Assembly: GCF_900230195.1 (NCBI RefSeq)
Contig: NZ_OCNE01000032.1
Coordinates: 1 to 34,629 of the forward strand
Length of the DNA stretch: 34,629 bases
Source of the DNA: Streptomyces zhaozhouensis
GTDB taxonomy: Bacteria; Actinomycetota; Actinomycetes; Streptomycetales; Streptomycetaceae
Reading direction: 5' to 3'
A program made the position numbers and the translations under genes. The first letter of the stretch is position 1; each line of letters begins with the position of its first letter. Shown here piece by piece: positions 1 through 7,002 of the stretch. The notes under the pieces were generated by a model, which was not told the origin of the DNA, did no database searches, and saw only the letters and a list, made by a program, of their open reading frames with translations.

Positions 1-1
1 C

Positions 2-2584
2 AACGACAGCTACCAACTCACCGCCGAAACCAACCCCCTCGGCCACACCACCACCCACACCTGGGACCGCTACGACCACACCCTCACCACCACCAGCCCC
101 CTCGGCCACACCACCCGCTACGAATACGACGAGCGCGGCGACCTCACCTCCCTCACCCGCCCAGACGGGTTGCGAACGGAGTGGGAGTACAACGAGCTGG
201 GGCTGCCGACCACAGTGAGACAGCCCGACGGCGCGGTCTGGCGGCAGACATACGACGACGCGGGCAATCGCACCACCCTCCTGGACCCCACCAACCAGGC
301 AACTCGCTACACCTATCATCACCACGGCGGCTTCGCCTCCATAGAGACTGGCGACGGCGCCGTCACCCGGGTCACTTGCGCCCCGACGGGTCTGCCCGTC
401 TCGCTTGTTGATCCGCTGGGAGGGGTGACCGGTTGTGTTCGGGATGCTTTCGGGCGAGTAGTGGAAATCACCGATGCCGCTGGCGGCGTCAGCCGCATCA
501 GCAGGGCCGTGGAGGGATGGCCTCTCCAACAGGTGGACCAGTTGGGCAACCAGCAGTACTGGGTCTGGGACGCCGAGGGAAAATGCCTGTCCCATACGGA
601 CGAGAACGGTGGAGTCACTCGCAACGAGTACGGTCCATTCGACCTGCTCACAGGCCGCGTCGATTCGGGTGGCGCCCGTTATGTGTTTCATCGTGACACA
701 GAGCTGAGAGTCGTTGCGATCGTCAACCCACGGAACGACGTATGGCGCTACACCTACGACCCAGCCGGCCGACTTGTGCGGGAGGAGGACTTCGATGGCC
801 ATTCCATCGACTACCGGCTGGATCCTGCAGGACAGCTCGTAGAGCGGCGTAACGCACTCGGCCAGACCGTCACATACGCTTATGACGAGTTGGGGCTCAT
901 CTCCGAGAAGCAGGTCGACGGAATTAAATCCACCTTCCGTCACGATGCCCAGGGACGTCTGATCTATTCCGCCAACCCGGACGCGGAGCTGGTGATTGCG
1001 CGTGATGCGTTGGGCCGTGTCACGAGGGAATCGGTCAACGGAAGGTCTCTGGTTCAGGAATATGACCCCGTAGGTCGACCGCTTCGCATGAGCACCCCGG
1101 GCGGCCGGGTGGCCAACTGGTCCTACGACCTCCTGGGACGCCCCCTCGCACTCGACTCCGCGGGTGAGAGTATGGCCTTCGAATACGACCACGTGGGTCA
1201 CGAAGTAGGCCGTCGCTTGGGCGCCGACTTCGGCCTGACCCAACAGTGGGATTCTGCAGGACGTCTGATCGAGCAACAACTCTCGGCTGGTGAACGTCCT
1301 CTCCACAAGCGTGCCTTCTCTTATCGTGCCGACCACTTTCTCACCTCGATCGACAACGGCGTCGAGGGCAGTGTCGCCATCGAGTTGGACGCGATCGGCA
1401 GGGTTACGGCCATGACTGGTCCAGCCCGGACAGAACAATACAGCTATGACGTTATGGGAAACCTGGTGCGTTCCGAGCGAGCGACGGGTGAAGCACCAGA
1501 AGAACTCACTTACCAAGGCACGAAAGTGCACAGGGCTGGACGCTACCGGTACAGCTACGACGCGGCTGGGCGCACTGTTCGCCGACAGCGGGTTCGCCTT
1601 TCGCGAAAGCCGGACAGTTGGCAGTATGAGTGGGATGCCGAAGACCGGCTGGTGCGGACCATCAGTGCCGACGGCACGCTGTGGCGATATCGATACGACC
1701 CGCTGGGACGACGCATAGCCAAAGTGCGCCTCAACGAGGAAGGGGCAGTAGCCGAGGAGATCCTCTTCGTCTGGTCGGGGACCGTGCTCACAGAGCAGGC
1801 TTCGACGATGGGCCCTGGACAGGGCTCTACCCTCACCTGGTTCTACCAGGGAACGCGCCCCCTGGCTCAGATCGCATCCGGTGGAGAGGTGGCGGTGGAG
1901 GCACTCCCCTCCCAGCAGGAGACTGACCAGCACTTTTTCGCCGTGGTCACCGATCTGGTAGGTACACCGACCGAGTTGGTCACGGCTGGCGGGGAGATCG
2001 TCTGGCAGAATCAGTCTTCTTTGTGGGGGCTTCCGCAGCGCAGCCTCGACTCGGAGACGGTGCCGCTGCGTTTCCCCGGGCAATACGCGGACAGGGAAAC
2101 CGGCTGGCATTACAATTATCATCGCCATTACGACCCGGACACAGCTCGCTACACCACTCCCGACCCCACAGGGCTGTCTCCGGCGCCGAACCATTATGCG
2201 TACGTACACAACCCTCATTCGTGGTGCGATCCACTGGGCTTGGCCCCGCATCCGCCGGACAACCCGAGCAGTACCCCGCCGTCCCGTCCGCAGCCGACTG
2301 GCGAGGCGTTCCCGGACCGGCCGCTTCCCCGAGACCGGCATGGCAACCCGCAACCCGACGTTCCGTTCCCGCACACCCAGCTCGGCCGCCGGACCGGGCG
2401 CAGAGACAGCTACCCCCAAGCTCGTGAGTTCGATGGTGATGGTAATCCCGTGCGAGACATCGACTTCACTGATCACAACAGACCCGCCAACCATGAGAAT
2501 CCGCACCAGCACGACTATCAACCCAACCCCACCGGCGGCACCCCCCAGCGTGGTCCTGCTGTCCCCCTGGAGTGGCCGTCATGA
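2..2584 (+). CDS. RHS/YD-repeat polymorphic toxin, 3' part (start lies upstream of window)
   Basis: The reading frame is open from base 2, so the window holds the last 860 codons of a larger protein. Most of it is YD repeats (motifs such as YDPAGRLV, YDELGL, YDPLGRRI) that in this family build a hollow beta-shell enclosing the toxin. The RHS core follows near the end: a YHRHYDPDTARYTTPDPTGL stretch, then NHYAYVHNP and the DPLGLA junction at about 2228-2245. The final ~112 codons are the variable toxin tip. It is proline-rich at first, then has a compact domain with the motifs RDIDFTDH, NPHQH and GGTPQRGP. I tentatively match this to the polymorphic toxin type 24 family (predicted RNase), from memory of the motif pattern only. 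The Asp and His residues are candidate catalytic positions. Export route and target cell are inferred from the family. Codon use changes abruptly near base 167. Confidence 0.9.
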   Translation, partial: NDSYQLTAETNPLGHTTTHTWDRYDHTLTTTSPLGHTTRYEYDERGDLTSLTRPDGLRTEWEYNELGLPTTVRQPDGAVWRQTYDDAGNRTTLLDPTNQATRYTYHHHGGFASIETGDGAVTRVTCAPTGLPVSLVDPLGGVTGCVRDAFGRVVEITDAAGGVSRISRAVEGWPLQQVDQLGNQQYWVWDAEGKCLSHTDENGGVTRNEYGPFDLLTGRVDSGGARYVFHRDTELRVVAIVNPRNDVWRYTYDPAGRLVREEDFDGHSIDYRLDPAGQLVERRNALGQTVTYAYDELGLISEKQVDGIKSTFRHDAQGRLIYSANPDAELVIARDALGRVTRESVNGRSLVQEYDPVGRPLRMSTPGGRVANWSYDLLGRPLALDSAGESMAFEYDHVGHEVGRRLGADFGLTQQWDSAGRLIEQQLSAGERPLHKRAFSYRADHFLTSIDNGVEGSVAIELDAIGRVTAMTGPARTEQYSYDVMGNLVRSERATGEAPEELTYQGTKVHRAGRYRYSYDAAGRTVRRQRVRLSRKPDSWQYEWDAEDRLVRTISADGTLWRYRYDPLGRRIAKVRLNEEGAVAEEILFVWSGTVLTEQASTMGPGQGSTLTWFYQGTRPLAQIASGGEVAVEALPSQQETDQHFFAVVTDLVGTPTELVTAGGEIVWQNQSSLWGLPQRSLDSETVPLRFPGQYADRETGWHYNYHRHYDPDTARYTTPDPTGLSPAPNHYAYVHNPHSWCDPLGLAPHPPDNPSSTPPSRPQPTGEAFPDRPLPRDRHGNPQPDVPFPHTQLGRRTGRRDSYPQAREFDGDGNPVRDIDFTDHNRPANHENPHQHDYQPNPTGGTPQRGPAVPLEWPS

Positions 2585-3021
2585 GCGAATCCCTGCGTAT
2601 TCCCATGTGGGCCGGCAAAAGCCTCATCGGCCTGAACGATATTCTCTCCGTGGTGCCGGTCAATGAATGGGAATGGCGGCTCTGGGATTTTTTCGGGACC
2701 GGTCAGGCGCCGGAAGGTAGCCCCATGGCGGAGTTCGAGCAGAGAGTCACAGAGACGCCTGAGGGGGTGGGTTTCAACTGGCCGGAGATCGCGAACTTCG
2801 CAGCAGGATTGGACCAGACCCACGACTGTCTCCTGACTGCAGCCCAACCCCACATGGGTCCCACCCCTGCCCAGGTGAGCGACAGCAACTGGGATGCCTG
2901 CCTGCTGGTCATCTCCGCGGAGGACAGCACGGAGTGGAGGCTTTGGGCGCGACTCGACGCGGAACTGAACACAACGCTCGTCTCCGCCTGGCGCGCCTTG
3001 GCCCGCTGCTCCGAGACGTGA
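2581..3021 (+). CDS. candidate immunity protein for the RHS toxin
   Basis: A 146-aa protein whose ATG overlaps the toxin stop codon as ATGA, an arrangement expected for translational coupling. A GTG nine bases upstream is in frame, but the ATG overlap is the more natural start. The protein is acidic and rich in tryptophan (NEWEWRLWDF near the N-terminus, EDSTEWRLWAR near the C-terminus), soluble by appearance, with no signal peptide or membrane segment. I do not recognise a named immunity family. The role rests on position and size: in RHS systems the gene directly after the toxin tip normally encodes the cognate inhibitor. Codon use is as relaxed as in the toxin tip, which suggests the two arrived together. 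Confidence 0.7.
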   Translation: MSESLRIPMWAGKSLIGLNDILSVVPVNEWEWRLWDFFGTGQAPEGSPMAEFEQRVTETPEGVGFNWPEIANFAAGLDQTHDCLLTAAQPHMGPTPAQVSDSNWDACLLVISAEDSTEWRLWARLDAELNTTLVSAWRALARCSET

Positions 3022-3279
3022 CCCGCTGCAGGTGCGCAACGCGAAGTCCGCGCGCAGCGCCGGCTCCTTGAAGTAGCGGCCCTGCCGGGCGCTGAAGATC
3101 AGCGTCCCTCTCGCTGACACGGGCGAAGAACTCAGACGGCTCGGTGCGATCAGGACCCGCTGTGCCATGTACGGCGTCCGCGACAGGACCCGCGCCTCGG
3201 GCCTCACGCCCCCCGCCCCGTTCTCTGCGGCAAGCGCCCCACAGACGAGCAGCAGCTCACGCTGCAACGCCGTCGACAT
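3022..3279 (-). pseudogene. possible gene fragment, unknown function
   Basis: From an ATG at 3279 the minus strand reads about 86 residues with plausible protein character (MSTALQRELLLVCGALAAE, then RTPYMAQRVLIAPSR and RQGRYFKEPALRADF). The frame then runs into the 3' end of the immunity gene on the opposite strand, so any native C-terminus is lost. I cannot assign a family. It lies between the toxin cassette and the transposase remnant, in a stretch where every other feature is broken, so a truncated gene is more likely than an intact one. A chance open frame in GC-rich DNA is the main alternative. Confidence 0.25.
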
Positions 3280-3300
3280 CCGAGGCGATCAGGTCGAGAC

Positions 3301-3732
3301 CGCCGACCGGGCAAGATCGTTGCCCGCTGGCCGGGACACATGGCTCACCTGGACGAAAGTCGGCCGGATCCTCGACGGCGGGGGCTGGCGGATCCACGGT
3401 CGCAACAGCGTTCAGGCCAAGGCTGCGGGTCGAGCAAAGGCGGCCGGAGTGAAGCGCGGATACGTCTACCTGCACTCGAACGTCGACAGCCACTCCCGGC
3501 TCGCCTACACCGAACCGCTGGATGATGAGAAGGGTGCCACCGCGGCGTCGTTCCTCGCCCGAGCGAAGGTTTGGTACGCCGCCCACGGCATCGATCACAT
3601 CCAGCGGATCGTCACCGACGACGGCGCCTGCTACAGATCCGGCGACTTCGCCGGGATCGCCGGCAACCAGTCCAGACACCAGAAAACCAAGCCCTACACG
3701 CCCCGCCACAACGGGAAGGTCGAGCGGTCCCA
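3301..3732 (+). pseudogene. IS481-type transposase remnant (rve core), frameshifted and truncated
   Basis: The core reads like the DDE integrase domain of IS481-family transposases, in order GGGWRIHGR, KRGYVYLHSNVDSHSRLAY, EPLDDEKGATAASFLARAK, VTDDGACYRSGDF and TKPYTPRHNGKVER. The first part of the domain (PGHMAHLD) is in another frame, starting at 3331. The reading must slip near 3352-3356 to continue, so the gene is frameshifted. The N-terminal helix-turn-helix part is not recognisable. Just after the HNGKVER motif, near 3727-3732, the sequence stops matching a transposase and becomes the truncated end of a phosphotransferase gene on the other strand. No terminal inverted repeats could be found. 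It cannot encode an active enzyme; it marks an old insertion followed by deletion. Confidence 0.8.
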
Positions 3733-4005
3733 GCCGCCCGCCCGTACGTGGCAGAGCAGGCGTGGGGACGCGGCCGGCAGGTGGGGGTTGATCGCGGCCT
3801 CGCGCTGCTGGGTGCCGGTTTGCGGGTGGTCGGTGGGCACTCCCTTGATGAACAGGGTCGAGCCGGCGGTGCGGACGGTGGCGGCGATGCCCGAGTTCAG
3901 GCCGGCCGGTGCGGTCTCGGCGTGGAGGACGCGGCCGACGTGCTGTTCGACGGCGTGACGGGCGTCGAGCGGAAGGTCGTCCCAGTGGATACGGGTGACG
4001 GGCAT
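3694..4005 (-). pseudogene. aminoglycoside/choline phosphotransferase-like gene, 3' truncated
   Basis: Starting at ATG 4005, about 93 residues look like the N-terminal lobe of a Streptomyces phosphotransferase of the APH fold (MPVTRIHWDDLPLDARHAVE, then GLNSGIAATVRTAGSTLFIKG with the likely nucleotide-binding lysine, then HVRAGGWD). After GWD, at about 3732, the frame enters the antisense of the IS481 remnant, picks up a short unrelated tail and stops at 3694. The whole C-terminal lobe, including the catalytic HxDxxxxN loop, is missing, so the product should be inactive. The junction with the transposase remnant is direct. This assigns the truncation to an insertion/deletion event rather than point decay. 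Confidence 0.75.
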
Positions 4006-4084
4006 GGGCGGGCGGGTTTCCTGTGGCGGGACATGCGCCGCCCCGACTCTAGCCTCGACCGGCTCGCCGGTCGGGGCTTCGTCG

Positions 4085-4408
4085 TTATTCAGGGGCGCCG
4101 ATGGGCCAGGTGAGGTGGAACGGGGGCCCCGGGGTTGTCGGGGTCCAGCCGTGGTGGAGGGCGTGCTCGATCGCCTGTGCCACGTCGCGCGGGAGCACGG
4201 GGCGGGCCGCGCGCCCCAGCCAGTTGCTCGGGTGCGGCTGGTCGGTGGTGACGACCAGGGTCGTGCCCGGGGTCCCCGCGTGCTCGGCCGCGAACGTGCA
4301 GGGGGTCCAGGCCATGCCCTGGACGTAGGTCGGGCGTCGGCGCACCCGCCATCGGAAGGCCGTGCCGTTGACGACGACGCGTCGGCTGCCCTTGCGGGGA
4401 AGTGCCAT
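4085..4408 (-). CDS. conserved small actinobacterial protein, unknown function
   Basis: A 107-aa protein starting at ATG 4408, preceded by a strong ribosome-binding site (AGGAGG two bases before CC-ATG on the minus strand, near 4413-4418). It begins MALPRKGSRRVVVNGTAFRW, is rich in Arg and Trp, and has no signal peptide or membrane helix. Similar proteins with the same opening and a PSNWLG-type motif are, to my knowledge, common hypotheticals in Streptomyces. No function is known to me. The gene is the first intact one after the fragment zone and uses normal high-GC codons, so it marks the return to ordinary chromosome. Confidence 0.75.
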   Translation of the reverse strand: MALPRKGSRRVVVNGTAFRWRVRRRPTYVQGMAWTPCTFAAEHAGTPGTTLVVTTDQPHPSNWLGRAARPVLPRDVAQAIEHALHHGWTPTTPGPPFHLTWPIGAPE

Positions 4409-4740
4409 GGTTCCTCCTCAACGTTCCCAGGGTGCCGGAAGGTTCGCCCCCTACGCGCGCCGACGTGTGCCGCGGAGCGGAACTTCGCGAACCGTGCCGG
4501 GTATCCCGGGAGGCGACGAAGGGGCGACGCGTTCTGGGTTGTCCTCGGGCGGTCGCGGTGGTGTCGACACGTTCGCCTGCCGCGAGGCGGGGTCGGCCGG
4601 TGAGAGGCGACCCGCGTGCGGCGAACGCGGCGGGGCTGGTTGCGGAACGGGGGCGCGCGGGGTGGGCAGGGCGCTGTTGAAGGCACCCGCGCGCTCTGGT
4701 GAGGGGAGGGTGGGGCGGCTGAGGATGGGCAGGTCAGCGC
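4409..4740. other. intergenic stretch without recognisable gene
   Basis: This 332-bp interval separates the divergent genes at 4408 (minus) and 4767 (plus). Open frames here overlap in several directions and show no family motif. I see the minus-strand ribosome-binding site next to 4408 but no convincing -35/-10 pair, terminator or RNA gene. Confidence 0.4.
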
Positions 4741-4766
4741 GTGAGCATTACGGAGGGTGAGCGCGG

Positions 4767-5823
4767 ATGTCGGTCGGTGCGGTGCGGTGGGTTCTGGCCT
4801 TTGACGGCTCGTGCGCGAACTGCCGGGAAGTCTCGTCGGCGGTGGGCCGGGGCGTGCGACGGTCGGGTCGAGGTGCTGCCGCTGGAGCACCCGGAGGTGG
4901 TCGGTTGGGCGAGGGCGCGTAGGAGGGCGCCGACGCTCTTCGCCGTCGACCCCGGGGGCGAGGCGGTGGGCGCCTGGAGCGGGGCGGCGATGGCCACGCG
5001 GCTCGGATGGCGGCTCGGACTACGGCGCTCCGTACGGGTGTTGGGCGCGCTGGGGCGGCTGCGGCGGGAGGCGCGGGGGCGCCCGGAGCCCGTGCGGCCG
5101 GGGGCGGGTGGGCGGTGGCGGAGCGGGGCGCGCTTGTGGCGGGAGGCGCGGGGGCGCCCGGAGCCCGTGCGGCCGGGGGCGGGTGGGCGGTGGCGGAGCG
5201 GGGCGCGCTTGTGGTGGGTGGTCGGGGGCCTCGGGGTGGCGGCGGGGATCGTGCTCGCCGGGCGGACGCCGGCGTTCGCCGAGCGTTCCTGTGCGGCGGC
5301 CCGCGCGTGGGTGGCCGAGCGGGGTGCGGCTGCACCGACGCGGTTCGCCGAGATCATCCGCTATCCGATGACCTACCGCCGCGCGCTGTACACCGCGCTG
5401 ACGCCGGAGTTGAAGTCCCGCTTCTGGCTCGACCACCTGCGGTCCTACGCGGAGACCAGGCCGGCGTTCTCTCCCGAGCAGGCCGGGGTCCACCACGGGG
5501 TGCTGCTGCTCGCCTCCGAGCCCCGGCACTTCGACGCCGGGCGTCAACCGATCCGGCGGGCCCGGGAGTTGCGGGAGTCGGCGGAGGCCGCCTTCGGGAG
5601 GGAGGCGGCTCGGGAGCTGATAGGGAGCCTGGGGCCCGCGGTGCCGGGCAGCGCGCCGGTGTCCGTGCGGCTGGCGGCCCGGCCGACCGGCGAGTGTGCC
5701 GAAGGAAGCGACTGGTGTGACGCGGGCTTCGGGTGCGGTCGGCGCGCTCCCGACTGCGTCTTTCGGGACGGCTGCGGAGACCTGGGGTTCTATGTCTGCG
5801 ACGGCCTCTGCCTGGTGGCGTGA
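4767..5823 (+). pseudogene. fulvocin C-related bacteriocin-like protein with thioredoxin-like N-terminus, split by a 1-base frameshift
   Basis: The best start is ATG 4767, ten bases after GGAGG. It reads MSVGAVRWVLAFDGSCANCR, a thioredoxin-like opening with a CxxC motif at 4812-4823. The continuation ACDGRVEVLPLEHPEVVGW lies in the next frame, so reading requires removing one G from the GGGG run at 4849-4852. Further on are a basic duplicated segment, a hydrophobic helix (about 5215-5280, VVGGLGVAAGIVLAG then a TPAFAE cleavage-like site), a helical region, and a Cys-rich end with seven cysteines (GECAEGSDWC ... GCGDLGFYVCDGLC). That end resembles proteins named fulvocin C-related after the Myxococcus bacteriocin. 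The frame open from GTG 4741 to 5823 would bypass the CxxC part and is probably not the native N-terminus. It is marked broken, but a base-calling error in the G run would restore it. Activity as a bacteriocin is not shown. Confidence 0.65.
5065..5214 (+). repeat. perfect 75-bp tandem duplication (2 copies) inside the fulvocin C-related gene
   Basis: Bases 5065-5139 and 5140-5214 are identical. The 25-codon unit is in frame and encodes REARGRPEPVRPGAGGRW followed by RSGARLW. It lies just before the hydrophobic helix, so it lengthens a basic linker between the thioredoxin-like part and the membrane segment. Perfect identity suggests a recent duplication. Confidence 0.95.
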
Positions 5824-5866
5824 GGGGGACTCATCGCGATGAGGGATGGGTGGCGTGACGGCCCGT

Positions 5867-5911
5867 GGAGGCGTGAGGGCTGGAGGCGTGGGGGCTGGTG
5901 GCGTGGGGGGA
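5867..5911. repeat. 15-bp tandem repeat, three copies
   Basis: Units ggaggcgtgagggct (5867-5881), ggaggcgtgggggct (5882-5896) and ggtggcgtgggggga (5897-5911), with a degenerate further copy upstream around 5850. The array fills the gap between the convergent ends of the fulvocin C-related gene and the next minus-strand gene, and is G-rich on the plus strand. Confidence 0.8.
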
Positions 5912-5924
5912 AGCGGCGCGGGGG

Positions 5925-6185
5925 TCAGCGAGTGCCGCGCACGGCGCGGCGGTTGGCCTCGGCGACGCGGGCGCGCAGCGACTCGCTGGCGCTGATCGGC
6001 CGCAGATCCTCCGGGTTGGCCGTCCACTCGCGGCCGCCGCCCGGGGGCCGCAGATACACGCGTCCGGAGAGGTGGGCCATGACCCGGCCGACCTGGTCGC
6101 TGGTGACGTCGCGTGCCATGGTGCCGATCTCCAGGCCGGGAGCTCCCGGGCCTCGACGGTCGGGGCTGTGGGGGTCGCTGCTCAT
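5925..6185 (-). CDS. conserved small hypothetical protein
   Basis: An 86-aa protein from ATG 6185 (MSSDPHSPDRRGPGAPGLEI) to a TGA at 5925. A longer frame is open further upstream, but a GGAG-containing stretch just before 6185 and the change to protein-like sequence favour this start. The body contains VTSDQVGRVMAHLSGRVYLR and a positively charged C-terminus (RARVAEANRRAVRGTR). There is no signal peptide or transmembrane segment. I do not recognise a named family. The 217-bp upstream gap (6186-6402) holds two direct repeats that could be regulatory. Confidence 0.55.
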   Translation of the reverse strand: MSSDPHSPDRRGPGAPGLEIGTMARDVTSDQVGRVMAHLSGRVYLRPPGGGREWTANPEDLRPISASESLRARVAEANRRAVRGTR

Positions 6186-6402
6186 GCGCCGGGCTCCGGA
6201 AGCGTGGACGGTATGCCGCCTGATGTCGGCTTGGTCACCCCCTACCATGCCCGAACCACGAGGGAGCAAAAGGTCCGGGTCTGCTCTCAGAGCAAAAATT
6301 GAGGTTGCTGGCGCCCGCTGTCGCGCCGTCGCGTCAATGGGTGGCCGGCGCGCCACGGTGCGCGTCGGACGCCACTCCCGGTGCACGGTCGGGCGCGAAG
6401 GG

Positions 6403-6963
6403 TCAACGGTCGCCCTTGGCGCGCCCCGGCGCCCGCGCGGCCTGCTCGGCGAGCCGTTCCAGGGCGCGGTCGAGGGTGCGCTTCTCGGCGGCGTCGAGCG
6501 TCGGGTTGGCGCGCCTGAGGTCGCCGGCCCAGGTCAGCTCCGCCTCGGTGAAGGGGGGTTGGCCCTCGCCGCCGCCCGCCGGGCGCAGATGGTCGAGCAG
6601 CGCGGTCAGCACGGGCCCGGCCGCCGGATAGGGTCCCGCCGCCGCCTCGGCGAGGATCAGCGCCGAGACGGCACGGTCCCGGCCGGGGGGCCGGTTCTCG
6701 CGCGCGTTGCACCAGTCGATGACGACGGGGCCGCGCGCCGTCCGGAGCACGTTCTCCGGGTGGAGGTCGAGATGGACCAGGCCGCCGGGCAGCGCGTGGA
6801 GTCGGTCGAGCAGCCCGGCCAGGGTCGCGCCCGTCGCCTCGGGCCCCGCGTCCCGTCCGTGCCGGTAGCGGCGCAGCACCCGACCGCCGGGGAGCGCGTA
6901 CACATCGGCCGTGCGCCCCGAGGCGAGGAGGCGTCCGGCGGGGGCGCCGTTCTCCGTTCCCAT
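6403..6963 (-). CDS. phosphotransferase of the APH fold, internally shortened
   Basis: A 186-aa protein beginning MGTENGAPAGRLLASGRTAD. The N-terminal lobe resembles a kinase-like glycine-rich segment (SGRTADVYALPGGRVLRRYR). The catalytic loop is intact as VHLDLHPENVL, the HxDxHxxN signature, and the metal-binding Asp follows in VVIDWCNA. Aminoglycoside phosphotransferase-like proteins are usually at least 40-50 residues longer. Here the stretch between HGRDAGPEATG and ATLAGLLDRLH is missing, which removes the end of the N-lobe and the hinge. The gene is in frame, so the deletion may be tolerated, but activity is doubtful. The substrate cannot be predicted. It is in the same orientation as the HhH-GPD gene upstream, 39 bases away, and may be co-transcribed. 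Confidence 0.75.
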   Translation of the reverse strand: MGTENGAPAGRLLASGRTADVYALPGGRVLRRYRHGRDAGPEATGATLAGLLDRLHALPGGLVHLDLHPENVLRTARGPVVIDWCNARENRPPGRDRAVSALILAEAAAGPYPAAGPVLTALLDHLRPAGGGEGQPPFTEAELTWAGDLRRANPTLDAAEKRTLDRALERLAEQAARAPGRAKGDR

Positions 6964-7002
6964 GGTGCGAGGGTACGGGCCCTTCCGGAGGGCCCACCCG
7001 GG

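Noticed and set aside
4741..4766. GTG 4741 as start of the fulvocin C-related protein
   Set aside because: The codons that follow do not resemble the family and bypass the CxxC segment, which is read in the ATG 4767 frame behind a GGAGG; GTG 4741 has no such site.
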